Positions 8,608-17,277 of a stretch of 64,000 bases of DNA are shown in pieces. The stretch comes from JAGOFO01 sp964522105. Lineage in GTDB: Bacteria > Myxococcota_A > UBA9042 > DTJE01. The stretch lies in contig CAZFVA010000018.1 in assembly GCA_964522105.1 (NCBI GenBank), positions 1 through 64,000 of the forward strand, in the 5' to 3' direction. Under the pieces are notes generated by a model, which worked only from the letters and a program-made list of their open reading frames with translations, was not told the origin of the DNA and did not search any database. The stretch's first letter is position 1, and the number at the start of each line of letters is the position of its first letter. Made by a program: the position numbers and the translations under genes.

Positions 8608-9990
8608 TTACCTCATGCTTTGTGTGATTCGGTCTGCAAGTCTGAACAGGTCGTCGCCCCCGAAGAATATGACGGTGTCGTCAGGCAGCATCTGTGCGGT
8701 AATTGCCGGTACAAGGTCGTCCATATCCTTCACAAATGTTACGTCGGAACCGGCATGTCTGATTTTTGCGACCAGCCAGTCAGTGTCTACGCCTGGAATT
8801 GGTACTTCCCCGGCCGTGTACATTTCTGTGATGAACGTGTGATTTGCACCTTTGAAAGCTTCGGAATATTCGTCGCCCAGATAATGAATCATCGTGAATC
8901 TATAAGGCTTGAAAACCGTAACGATTCGGCCCTTTGCGAATTTTCTGGCCGTCTGGATGACGCTGCGGATTCCTGTCGGATGCGAGATGTAGTCCTTGAC
9001 GATCAGGCAGTCGTTGACCGGTACACACGTGAATCTGTTTTCCATGCCCCGGTATTCAGATATTGCTGCCCGTATGACGTCAATGTTGATGCCATCGGCC
9101 AGTGCGACCGTGATTGCCCCGGCCATGTTAAGCGCGTTGTATTCACCGGGAAATTCAAGTCTGAAAAGGCCGAGGTCGCCGGTCGGTCCTGACATCTGGA
9201 ATTCGGTCGCCATTCCGACCGTTCTAATGCCGCTGACGCGGTAATCGTTGTCGGGGCCTTCACCCCAGGTCACAGCGGTCGCGCCGCTTCGCCGCAGGAC
9301 TTCCCGGATGTTGCGGTCATCGCCCAGGACGTGCAGTTGCCGTGGTGCGCGATTGCCGGCCAGGTATCCGGAAAACAAGGCCAGAAGCCCTTCAAGGTTT
9401 TTGTAGTAGTTAAGGTGGTCTGCTTCAAGGTTGTTTATCAGCAGTACATCGGGACTGGTGTTTGTAAATGATCCGTCTGATTCGTCCAGTTCGCAGACTA
9501 TCGTTTCGCCATCTGTTGGACGTGAATTTGTGTTGAAATTCAGCAGCCTGGCACCGATTGCGAACGCCGGATTGCGGCCGTCACGTTCAAGCAACCAGGT
9601 AATCATGGCCGATACCGAGCCTTTGCCGTTAGTACCGGTCACACCGATTGAACGGCGCAGCCTCATAATCGCCTGCAGGACGATCGACCGGTGCACGATC
9701 GGAATCCCCTGATCGGCGGCAGCAAGCAGTTCAGGATTTGTCGGTGGAATTGCCGTTGAAACAACAACAATGTCGGCACCTTTCAGATTATCAGCGCTGT
9801 GGCCGATATAAACTTCCGCGCCAGCCTGCCGCAGCTCCATGGTCAGGCACGATTCACGGACATCTGAACCTGAAACGGTCTTACCGGCGTCCAGCACGTG
9901 TCGCGCAACTGCGCTGACGCCGACGCCCCCGATGCCAAGAAAATGGTAATGATTAAAGTCACTTAAAGCTATTTCGTCGATTGGTATCAC
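8608..9990 (-). CDS. murC: UDP-N-acetylmuramate:L-alanine ligase-like protein (MurC, divergent P-loop)
   Basis: The 460-residue protein has the MurC N-terminal motif HFLGIGGVGVSAVARHVL, the central CELDESDGSFTNTSPD (about 166-181) and NNLEADHLNYY (186-196). MurC attaches L-Ala to UDP-MurNAc. The P-loop reads GTNGKGS (119-125) instead of the usual GTHGKTTT, a form closer to folylpolyglutamate synthase. The C-terminal motifs are also altered: KDYISHPTGI where DDYGHHPTEI is usual, and KPYRFTMIHYL for the PHRYTRT region. Position directly before murD supports MurC. An Mpl-like or otherwise altered ligase cannot be excluded. Confidence 0.85.
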   Translation of the reverse strand: MIPIDEIALSDFNHYHFLGIGGVGVSAVARHVLDAGKTVSGSDVRESCLTMELRQAGAEVYIGHSADNLKGADIVVVSTAIPPTNPELLAAADQGIPIVHRSIVLQAIMRLRRSIGVTGTNGKGSVSAMITWLLERDGRNPAFAIGARLLNFNTNSRPTDGETIVCELDESDGSFTNTSPDVLLINNLEADHLNYYKNLEGLLALFSGYLAGNRAPRQLHVLGDDRNIREVLRRSGATAVTWGEGPDNDYRVSGIRTVGMATEFQMSGPTGDLGLFRLEFPGEYNALNMAGAITVALADGINIDVIRAAISEYRGMENRFTCVPVNDCLIVKDYISHPTGIRSVIQTARKFAKGRIVTVFKPYRFTMIHYLGDEYSEAFKGANHTFITEMYTAGEVPIPGVDTDWLVAKIRHAGSDVTFVKDMDDLVPAITAQMLPDDTVIFFGGDDLFRLADRITQSMR

Positions 9991-10105
9991 AGCTTGAACC
10001 TGATTCGGGCTAAAACATCCGGCATGCTGCAGGCGTTGCCGGCCCGTTCAAGGATAACCTAACCCGGCCACGTTGTCGGCATTGATGTTAAGCAAGGCCG
10101 TTACA

Positions 10106-10942
10106 TCACCGCTGGCGCTGTCGTATTCGTTCAGCCAGGTTCGTGGCTTCGCGTCTTAACGGTTCCGTCTTTGCCTGACCGGCAATGATTTCCAGCGCCC
10201 TGATGGAATCCGGGCCGCCTATGTCGGCGATTGCGTGTGTGGCGGTCCATGACATCTGGGGCATGTCAGAAAGCGTAAGCTTTCCAAGGGTTTCAAAGTC
10301 CGTGGCGTCCCCGATAATCCCGATCGTTCCGACCGCCCGCAGCGCGATTCGTGGTTCATTTGATTGGGCAAGCGCAATCAGGGACGTTCGGCATCGTTTA
10401 AGATCGCGCTCGGCCACTTCATCAAACGTCATCAGCAGAACTGGCAGGTCGGTTGAATTCCCGCCTTCAGCCGCAATTTTCAACTTTGCGCATATTTCAT
10501 CATCAGAAAAAGTTCGGACCTTCCAGACCGAAGCCGCGCGTTCGACAGCCAGGAAAACGGCCGCCGCCCCTGAATCAATTGCGTCATCAGGTGCTTCGAT
10601 GTTGATTTGCGAAGCACCTTCAAAATATTCAAAGACGTTGGATTTGTTGATTACCTTCAACTCGACCATGGCAGCCGCAGTTGAAGGTGGCAGGTCGGGG
10701 TTGCATCCAGTGGCTACTTTGAGCGAGCCCTGCGGCATTGCCAGGTCTGACGCCGCCATCAGTCCGTAAATCGTGGATAACAGAGGTGCACAGTTTCGCG
10801 TTTCCGGTGAAACTGGTGTGAAGTCAAGTACATGCCATGTTGCGGGCTGCTGTTTTTCTGGTTTTGCGCAGCCGACCGTCGCCGTTGCCGCGAACGCGAG
10901 TATCGCCACCCTGACTGTCTGTCGGAATCCGGCTTTTGTCAC
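10106..10942 (-). CDS. Lipoprotein with HEAT-like repeats
   Basis: This 278-residue protein starts with a signal peptide ending in the lipobox TVGCAKP. A mixed central domain follows. The C-terminal third is helical and HEAT/PBS-lyase-like (RIALRAVGTIGIIGDATDFETL, ATHAIADIGGPDSIRALEII). No enzyme motif is visible. A similar exported HEAT-type protein lies after ffh at 21927. It is divergent from hisS with only 56 bp between starts. I do not recognise a named family. A scaffold role at the envelope is only a guess. Confidence 0.7.
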   Translation of the reverse strand: MTKAGFRQTVRVAILAFAATATVGCAKPEKQQPATWHVLDFTPVSPETRNCAPLLSTIYGLMAASDLAMPQGSLKVATGCNPDLPPSTAAAMVELKVINKSNVFEYFEGASQINIEAPDDAIDSGAAAVFLAVERAASVWKVRTFSDDEICAKLKIAAEGGNSTDLPVLLMTFDEVAERDLKRCRTSLIALAQSNEPRIALRAVGTIGIIGDATDFETLGKLTLSDMPQMSWTATHAIADIGGPDSIRALEIIAGQAKTEPLRREATNLAERIRQRQR

Positions 10943-10998
10943 GGGTAAGTCAATCCTTCAGCTTCCATGATAAAATACCGCGTTTTGAACGCAGGGGC

Positions 10999-12306
10999 AT
11001 GCCCGATATTATGAAAAATGTAATTGAGCCCAGATTATTGAAGGGTTTTCGCGATTTTCTTCCTGCCGAACAGTCAGGCCGTCAGGTCATGCTGGACTGC
11101 ATCACCAGGGCTTTCGAGGTGTGCGGATTTGCGCCGCTTTCGACGCCGGCCATTGAATATGCTGACATCCTGCTTGGCAAATACGGCGATGAAGGCGAGA
11201 AGTTGCTGTACAAATTTGAAGATAACGGTGGCCGTCAGGTGGCGCTTCGATACGACCTTACTGTGCCTTTAGCGCGCGTCGTTGCGCAGTATCGCGACAT
11301 CCCGAAGCCTTTTCGCCGGTACCAGCTTGGTACTGTGTGGCGGGCGGAAAAGCCTGCGCACGGTCGTTTCCGTGAATTCATGCAGTGTGACGCCGACATT
11401 GTCGGGACTGCATCACCGCTGGCCGATGCCGACTGTATCGCGGCCGGTATCATGGGTCTGCAGTCGCTTGGATTGAAGAAGTTTGAGGTCCGTATCGGTC
11501 ATCGCGGTGTGCTGAACGACATCCTGCAACAGTTCGGCGTTGATTCCCCCGAGCAGCAGACCGCTGTTCTGCGCAACCTGGATCGGATCGACAAGTCGGG
11601 GCGTGATGCTGTCGTGGAATTGCTGAAGGAACAGGGGATTGCTGGTGCCGCCGCCATGGTCAGTGCAATCTCCGGGGCAGACACGTCGTTTGATAAAGAT
11701 AATCTTCCTGTTGTGATGTCCGAATCTGGCGAGATGGCACTTACACATTTGAAAGGTGTGCTTTCCGCTTTGGTATCAATGGGTTTTGGCGATGTAATCA
11801 AGGTCGATCTGTCAATTGCGCGCGGGTTGGATTACTACACCGGGACCGTTTACGAGACAACCCTTTCAGAATTGCCCTCGGTCGGGTCGATTATGAGCGG
11901 CGGTCGCTATGATTGCCTGCTCGAGACGTACGGCATGCCGGAAGTTCCTGCAGTCGGAATCAGCATCGGCGTCGACAGGCTGTTTGCGGCTTTAGTTGAG
12001 CTTGGGCAGGCCCCGCAGGCAGGCGCAGGTCCGACCGCCGTTGTCTGTATGTTTGGCGCAGACCTGCTTGATTCAGCGCTCGGCCTTGTTTCAGTAATCA
12101 GGGCCGCCGGCGTTTCCTGTGAACCAACCGTAGAACCCGATGCAAAGCTTAAGAAACAACTGACCAACGCTGTCCGGCGTGGTGCGAAATATGTGATACT
12201 TCTGGGTGAAGATGAAGTCAGGCAAGGCATGGTCATGGTGAAAAACATGACTACCGGCGAGCAGGTTTCCGTGGCCCGTGACGAAGTTGCCGCCGTGTTG
12301 AAATGA
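10999..12306 (+). CDS. hisS: Histidyl-tRNA synthetase
   Basis: The class II synthetase shows LLKGFRDFLP at the N-terminus (motif 1 region). It also has RYDLTVPLARVVAQ, motif 2 YQLGTVWRAEKPAHGRFREF, the histidine motif LDYYTGTVYE, SGGRYDCLLETYG and motif 3 VGISIGVDRL. The C-terminal anticodon-binding domain ends near VARDEVAAVL. It charges tRNA(His). The start is uncertain between ATG 10999 and ATG 11011: AGGGG at 10992-10996 is too close to the first and rather far from the second. Upstream in-frame ATG 10936 would overlap the divergent lipoprotein gene and is not favoured. Confidence 0.95.
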   Translation: MPDIMKNVIEPRLLKGFRDFLPAEQSGRQVMLDCITRAFEVCGFAPLSTPAIEYADILLGKYGDEGEKLLYKFEDNGGRQVALRYDLTVPLARVVAQYRDIPKPFRRYQLGTVWRAEKPAHGRFREFMQCDADIVGTASPLADADCIAAGIMGLQSLGLKKFEVRIGHRGVLNDILQQFGVDSPEQQTAVLRNLDRIDKSGRDAVVELLKEQGIAGAAAMVSAISGADTSFDKDNLPVVMSESGEMALTHLKGVLSALVSMGFGDVIKVDLSIARGLDYYTGTVYETTLSELPSVGSIMSGGRYDCLLETYGMPEVPAVGISIGVDRLFAALVELGQAPQAGAGPTAVVCMFGADLLDSALGLVSVIRAAGVSCEPTVEPDAKLKKQLTNAVRRGAKYVILLGEDEVRQGMVMVKNMTTGEQVSVARDEVAAVLK

Positions 12307-12338
12307 CGATCGTGTAGTAACCGTGGACGGGGGCGAAA

Positions 12339-12977
12339 ATGGCAAGGGACAAAGACCTTGAGCAGGAAATAGCCGAGATTGCGGCCATAACCGAACGGTT
12401 GAGGGTGCATTATCAGGGATTCTTCATGGGGCTTGAAAAGGTGCCCCCGACAGTCCTGCGTGACCAGCTTGAACGCCGCATCCGTGAGTCTATCCTGAAC
12501 GATGCGACCCAGGCTTTTTTCAAGTTCAGGTTTCAGGCATCTGTTTCACGGTATCGGACCATGTCAGTTTACTGGGACCGCATCATGCGCGACCTGGAAA
12601 TGGGCCGCACTACGCGTGACAAGCTTCGCGCCCAGAAGGGATACGGTACGGCGGCCAATATGGGCGAACTTGAAACGCCGAAGATGCGCAGGATCAAGAA
12701 GGCCGCGATGGCTGACGCCGGGGACGAATCGGTTGATGTCGCTGGCGGGCAGATCGGGGCACCGGCTGTTGCGCCTGTTAACGACGTCTTTCTTGATTTC
12801 CTTGAAGCCAGAAAATCGGTCGGTCTTCCTGTTGAAGGAATTACCCGTGCAGCCTTTGACAGGACGCTCGATAAGCAGCGTGATATTCATACCGCCGATC
12901 CGGAAGTGAAGGACGTTCAATTTTCAGTGAAGGTCAAGGATGGGCGAGTTATCGTTGTTGCCCGTCCAGTCAAATAA
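12339..12977 (+). CDS. MXAN_5187 C-terminal-domain-like protein, function unknown
   Basis: This 212-residue soluble protein has a helical N-terminal half with ITERLRVHYQGFFMGLEK, DQLERRIRESIL and FKFRFQASVSRYRTMSVYW. That pattern resembles a domain I associate with the Myxococcus xanthus MXAN_5187 family, seen mainly in Myxococcota and relatives. A low-complexity Ala/Gly/Val linker (about 110-145) leads to a small C-terminal segment ending VKVKDGRVIVVARPVK. It lies 32 bp after hisS and is likely cotranscribed. GGGGGCG precedes the ATG. The family assignment is from memory and its function is not known. Confidence 0.65.
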   Translation: MARDKDLEQEIAEIAAITERLRVHYQGFFMGLEKVPPTVLRDQLERRIRESILNDATQAFFKFRFQASVSRYRTMSVYWDRIMRDLEMGRTTRDKLRAQKGYGTAANMGELETPKMRRIKKAAMADAGDESVDVAGGQIGAPAVAPVNDVFLDFLEARKSVGLPVEGITRAAFDRTLDKQRDIHTADPEVKDVQFSVKVKDGRVIVVARPVK

Positions 12978-13007
12978 TTCCACACGTTATCTGCCCCGGG
13001 GGTGTCG

Positions 13008-14312
13008 ATGCTGTTTGCTGAAGTCATTCGTCACAAACGCGACGGTCATAAGCTGGACACAGCGGTAATAGCTGAAATCATTAATGATTACAGTCATGAT
13101 CGTATCCCGGACTACCAGATGGCTGCCCTGCTGATGGCCGTGTATTTTAAAGGACTTGATGCGACAGAATTGTGGGCGTGGGCGTCGGCGATGCTTCATT
13201 CCGGCGATGTGATGGATTTTTCAGATATTTCAGGGCCTAAGATTGATAAACATTCGACTGGCGGAGTCGGGGACAAGATATCGATCCCGCTGGCGCCTGC
13301 TGTAGCGGTATGTGGCGTGAATGTGCCGATGATTTCGGGGCGTGGTCTGGGTCACACCGGCGGGACCCTGGATAAACTGGAGTCAATTCCCGGTTTCAGG
13401 ACCGGCCTGACGCTTGACGAATTCAGGGCGGGTCTGAAGCGCAACGGCGCGGCGATGCTCGGTCAGACTGAAAATATCTGTCCCGCAGACAAGCGCATGT
13501 ACGCCCTTCGGGACGTGACTGGTACCGTTGAATCTATTCCGCTGATAGCCGCATCAATAATGTCCAAAAAGCTGGCCGAGGGTATTTCCGGGCTGGTGCT
13601 GGACGTCAAGGTCGGCAGCGGGGCGTTCATGAAGACGCCGGAAAGGGCGCGGGAGCTGGCGAAGACGCTGGTGGCGGTCGGGAAGGCCGGTGGCGTGAAG
13701 ACGACGGCATTTATCACGGATATGAATCAACCGCTCGGCTGGGCGGTCGGAAATGCGCTGGAAATCAGGGAATCGATTCAGATTTTGCGTGGGGCTGGAC
13801 CGGCCGATACGACTGAACTGACGGTGGCGTTCGGCGCAGAAATGCTGCGGCTTGGCGACGTGGTCGCGAATGTTGAAGAAGGGCGGGCCAGGATTCAGGG
13901 TGCTATAGCGTCCGGCGCGGCCCTTGATCGGTTCAGGCAGATGGTTGCGGCGCAGGGGGGAAATCCGGCAGTTGTCGATAATCCCGATCTGCTGCCGACG
14001 GCGCGACATTCAGTTGGCGTGAAGGCTGCGGGCGCAGGTTATGTGATTTCGATTGACAGCGAAAAGGTCGGTATTGCATCGTTAATTCTGGGTGGCGGGC
14101 GTCGCCGCAAGGAAGATGACATAGACCCTGCCGTCGGTGTGCGCGTTCTGGCCCGAAGGGGAACGATGGTCGGTCCTGATGACGATGTGGCCGTGATTGA
14201 ATATAACGATGACAGCAGTCTTGGCGAGGCTGTCGCCATGATTGCACAGGCGTTTTGTGTCGGGGAAGAGCGGTCGGCCGAAATGCCGCTCGTTATGGAG
14301 ATGATTTCATGA
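13008..14312 (+). CDS. Thymidine / pyrimidine-nucleoside phosphorylase
   Basis: The 434-residue enzyme cleaves thymidine or other pyrimidine nucleosides with phosphate to the free base and (deoxy)ribose-1-phosphate. The family signature is plain: DKHSTGGVGDKISIPLAP with SGRGLGHTGGTLDKLESIPG. The N-terminal region reads VIRHKRDGHKLDTAVIAEII. The usual phosphate-binding residues SIMSKKLAEG and DVKVGSGAFMK are present. ATG 13008 with GGGGG 6 bp upstream is preferred to GTG 13002. DeoA and Pdp cannot be separated by eye. Its stop overlaps the next start as ATGA, so the pair is translationally coupled. Confidence 0.92.
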   Translation: MLFAEVIRHKRDGHKLDTAVIAEIINDYSHDRIPDYQMAALLMAVYFKGLDATELWAWASAMLHSGDVMDFSDISGPKIDKHSTGGVGDKISIPLAPAVAVCGVNVPMISGRGLGHTGGTLDKLESIPGFRTGLTLDEFRAGLKRNGAAMLGQTENICPADKRMYALRDVTGTVESIPLIAASIMSKKLAEGISGLVLDVKVGSGAFMKTPERARELAKTLVAVGKAGGVKTTAFITDMNQPLGWAVGNALEIRESIQILRGAGPADTTELTVAFGAEMLRLGDVVANVEEGRARIQGAIASGAALDRFRQMVAAQGGNPAVVDNPDLLPTARHSVGVKAAGAGYVISIDSEKVGIASLILGGGRRRKEDDIDPAVGVRVLARRGTMVGPDDDVAVIEYNDDSSLGEAVAMIAQAFCVGEERSAEMPLVMEMIS

Positions 14313-15490
14313 AGTTTGATTTTCAGAATCCGGTGAAGGTCGTTTTCGGACCTGGAAGGCTTGTCGAACTTGGCGGTCTGGTTGCAGAAATCGGGTCAAG
14401 GGCGATGGTTATCATCGGGTCCGGGTCGGTAAAGCAAAACGGAACGTTGGATAAAGCACTGAAATCCCTGACAGATGCCGGCATTGCCTTTGAGATGTTT
14501 GAAGGAATTGAGCCGAACCCGCGCGTTTCTACAATCAGGCGCGGTATTGCAGCCGTTCGCGCTTTTGACGCGCAGGTCGTAGTCGCCCTTGGTGGCGGCA
14601 GTGTCATGGATGCGGCGAAGGTGATTGCTGCCGGTGCCCTGATGGATTGCGATCCGTGGGATATGGTCCGTGTTGCCGGGCGGCCGACTGTCGAGCCTGA
14701 TGCCACAATTCCCGTAATTACAGTGCCGACGCTTGCCGCAACCGGCTCGGAAATGAACTGCAATGCGGTCGTGACGAACGAAGATACGTCGCAGAAGTCG
14801 GCCGTTATTCACCCGGTTCTGTACCCGGAAGTTTGCCTTATTGACCCTGAATTGACTTTAACTGTGCCTGCTTATCATACGGCTGCCGGTGTCGTGGACA
14901 TTATTACTCACGTCACGGAAGGCTATTTCAACGCAGCGCCGGGGACGCCGCTGCAGGACGGGCTTGCCGAAGCAGTTATTGCGACGACGATTAAATTCGG
15001 GGCACGCGCTGTGGCCGACGGGTCTGATCTGGCTGCCCGTGAAGCGGTAATGTGGTCGTCAACAGTGGCGCTGAACGGCTGGGTTCACGCAGGATGGATG
15101 GCGCCTTTCCCGTGTCATGGCATCGAGCACGTGCTTTCGGCCCACTTTGATATTTCCCATGGAATGGGATTGGCTATCGTCAGTCCGGCCTGGATGCGGT
15201 TTGCGGTTAAGAAGGCCGGGCCGGGAAAATGGGCCGGTTTCGCCCGCCGTGTTATGGGTGTCGTCTGTGAAGATGACATGAAGGCGGCGGTGGAAGGTAT
15301 CGACAGGCTGGAAGCGTTCTTCAAGTCAATCGGGGCCCCGACGCGCCTGCATGAAGTCGGCATTTCCAAAGAAAGCATTCATATGCTGGCTGAAGATACA
15401 GTCCGGGTGTCTGGTGACAAAGGCTTTGTCGCGAGCCGTCCCGGCCTGACCGCCGCCGATATTGAAGAAATTTTGATGTCGGTTGCGTGA
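14309..15490 (+). CDS. Iron-containing alcohol dehydrogenase (butanol dehydrogenase-like, NAD(P)H-dependent)
   Basis: The 393-residue protein starts MKFDFQNPVKVVFGPGRLVEL and carries the cofactor-binding motif ALGGGSVMDAAKVIA. It also has TVPTLAATGSEMN and the metal-binding histidines within PCHGIEHVLSAHFDISHGMGLAIV. These define the group III Fe-ADH family, closest in style to BdhA/YqhD, which reduce short-chain aldehydes. ATG 14309 overlaps the stop of the phosphorylase gene by ATGA. A link through deoxyribose-phosphate and acetaldehyde catabolism is an attractive inference, but no deoC is visible here. Confidence 0.9.
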   Translation: MKFDFQNPVKVVFGPGRLVELGGLVAEIGSRAMVIIGSGSVKQNGTLDKALKSLTDAGIAFEMFEGIEPNPRVSTIRRGIAAVRAFDAQVVVALGGGSVMDAAKVIAAGALMDCDPWDMVRVAGRPTVEPDATIPVITVPTLAATGSEMNCNAVVTNEDTSQKSAVIHPVLYPEVCLIDPELTLTVPAYHTAAGVVDIITHVTEGYFNAAPGTPLQDGLAEAVIATTIKFGARAVADGSDLAAREAVMWSSTVALNGWVHAGWMAPFPCHGIEHVLSAHFDISHGMGLAIVSPAWMRFAVKKAGPGKWAGFARRVMGVVCEDDMKAAVEGIDRLEAFFKSIGAPTRLHEVGISKESIHMLAEDTVRVSGDKGFVASRPGLTAADIEEILMSVA

Positions 15491-15498
15491 ACCCGGTC

Positions 15499-15592
15499 GA
15501 CGCATCCTCAAGGGATGCGCCATTCACAGGCCAGGGCCATCGGCCCTGGTATGATGGCATTTCCACAAATTTTCGCCCTGAAGGGGCGAATC
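15499..15592. repeat. Dispersed palindromic intergenic repeat, copy A (three hairpins)
   Basis: Three short palindromes in order: GCATCC-tcaag-GGATGC, CCAGGGCC-atc-GGCCCTGG, and CGCCC-tgaa-GGGGCG. A copy with the same first 16 bases and the same hairpin order lies at 60478-60600. It fills the gap between the alcohol dehydrogenase and the next gene and could act as a transcript-end structure. The form resembles REP-type elements mobilised by Y1 transposases; no such transposase is in the window. Confidence 0.7.
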
Positions 15593-15608
15593 AAATTACA
15601 ATCACGAC

Positions 15609-17207
15609 ATGAAATGCTCAACCAACACACCCGGTCGTTTTCCCCACATATTCTCGAATCTTGATCACATGGCCATCTATCTGGTCTTTGTCGTCCAGAT
15701 TCTGTTTTTTCCATACTTTCCGAAGATGAACTCGGCCAATGAATTGAGCCGTCTGTACCTGACCGAAGCGATGGTCGAAAATCACAGTTTTGAAATCACC
15801 AGTTTTATCAAGGAATACGGCAACATCAACGACAAATCTGTCGTCGATGGCCGTTTCTTTTCAGACAAACCGCCGGGGACCGCTGTGATGGCTTTTCCCG
15901 GTGTTGTGATTCGTCATTTCCTGGCCGGTTTTACCTGTCTGCGCGGAGACATGCATCTGGCGCGAATGCTTGCGTGCATCCTGCCGACGCTGCTGCTGCT
16001 TGGCTTGATGCGCCGCGAGATGGATGAACTTGGCGTGTCGCCCCCGGTCCGGGCCATTTCGATTCTTGCTTACGGTCTTGGCACCCTGGCCATGCCATAT
16101 TCCATGACGTTCTATGGCCATCAGCCTGTTGCGGTGATGCTTTACGTCGTGTGGTTTCTGTTACGGAAAAACCCGACCCAGGTTAATTTTTCGGGCGAAT
16201 CTCCGCCGCTTCGGAATGCCTTCGCTGCCGGATTTGTGGCGGCCTTCTGCCTGATGACAGAGTATCAGGCCGCTGTCTATCTGTTACCGCTGGCCGTACT
16301 TTTTCTTGTCCGCGTGCGCCCGCTGTGGAAGGGGCTGCCGGTCGCTCTGGCCGGTGCCGCGCTGCCCCTGGCCTTTCTGGCGTTCTATCATCATGAAGCG
16401 TTTGGCGGGGTACTGCAGACCGGCTACAACCACATTGCCAACCCGTTCTTTGCAAGCGTTCACAAACGCGGCTTCATGGGCGTCCTTTACCCGGGCTGGA
16501 CCCAGTTCGTCGGCAGCTTTTTCCTGCCGTCCAAGGGCTTGTTTGTGTTTTCCCCATTCCTGATTCTGGGATTTGTCGGGCTGGTCAGCTATTTCCGCGT
16601 TGCGGGCAGGCAGGCCGGGATGTTCCGTCTGGTTCAGGTCCTGCTTCCTGCCGCTTTTGTGTCATCCATGATTTACTGGGATGGAGGCTGGACGGTCGGC
16701 CAGCGCCATCTGACGCCGATGATCCCTTTCCTGATTGCTCCGGCCGCCCTGCTGATTGAGCGTGTCCGCTTCGCAAAGACTGTTGCTCCGGGCCTTGCCG
16801 CCGCCTCGATCATGTTCACCGGCCTGGCGACGCTTGTTTACCCGCACCTGCCCGAAAACATCCCGAATCCGTTTCATGATCTTACAATCCCCCTGTTTCA
16901 GGGCGGTTGCCTGTCCGGGGTGTTCTTCGGTGTGAATCTGCCGCCATACTGGATTCTGGCGGTCGCCGCTGCCGTCGTTGTGCTGCTGCTGCTGGTCACT
17001 GTTTTCTACATTCATAGCTGTTGGACGTGTCGCATCGCAGCCATTCTGCTGCTTGTGGCCCTGCCTGTCGGCTGGTATGGCTGGACCTCTCAGGTCGCGC
17101 GCCTTGACCCGAAAGCCGCCATTCAACAACGCGCATACTTTGAAAACCAGTGTCGCGCTGCCGGCAGGTGGGATGATGCCCCGTCCGGGCCTTCCTGTGG
17201 CGGTTGA
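15609..17207 (+). CDS. Polytopic membrane protein, GT-C glycosyltransferase-like
   Basis: This 532-residue integral membrane protein has about eleven hydrophobic segments. After the first one comes ELSRLYLTEAMVENHSFEI, and VDGRFFSDKPPGTAVMA follows. That Asp-rich first periplasmic loop with a DKPPG-type motif recurs in GT-C-like proteins related to ArnT/PMT mannosyltransferases. Those use lipid-linked sugars. The exact substrate cannot be inferred. No strong ribosome site precedes ATG 15609; ATG 15669 (MAIYLVF) is an alternative that keeps the first membrane segment. It is convergent with the large dikinase-like gene. Confidence 0.65.
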   Translation: MKCSTNTPGRFPHIFSNLDHMAIYLVFVVQILFFPYFPKMNSANELSRLYLTEAMVENHSFEITSFIKEYGNINDKSVVDGRFFSDKPPGTAVMAFPGVVIRHFLAGFTCLRGDMHLARMLACILPTLLLLGLMRREMDELGVSPPVRAISILAYGLGTLAMPYSMTFYGHQPVAVMLYVVWFLLRKNPTQVNFSGESPPLRNAFAAGFVAAFCLMTEYQAAVYLLPLAVLFLVRVRPLWKGLPVALAGAALPLAFLAFYHHEAFGGVLQTGYNHIANPFFASVHKRGFMGVLYPGWTQFVGSFFLPSKGLFVFSPFLILGFVGLVSYFRVAGRQAGMFRLVQVLLPAAFVSSMIYWDGGWTVGQRHLTPMIPFLIAPAALLIERVRFAKTVAPGLAAASIMFTGLATLVYPHLPENIPNPFHDLTIPLFQGGCLSGVFFGVNLPPYWILAVAAAVVVLLLLVTVFYIHSCWTCRIAAILLLVALPVGWYGWTSQVARLDPKAAIQQRAYFENQCRAAGRWDDAPSGPSCGG

Positions 17208-17277
17208 ACTGCCTTCCCGGACAGGCACCTGCGACAGTTTTGTCTTTTTGAATTTGCTTGCGATCAGGCAGCCATTA

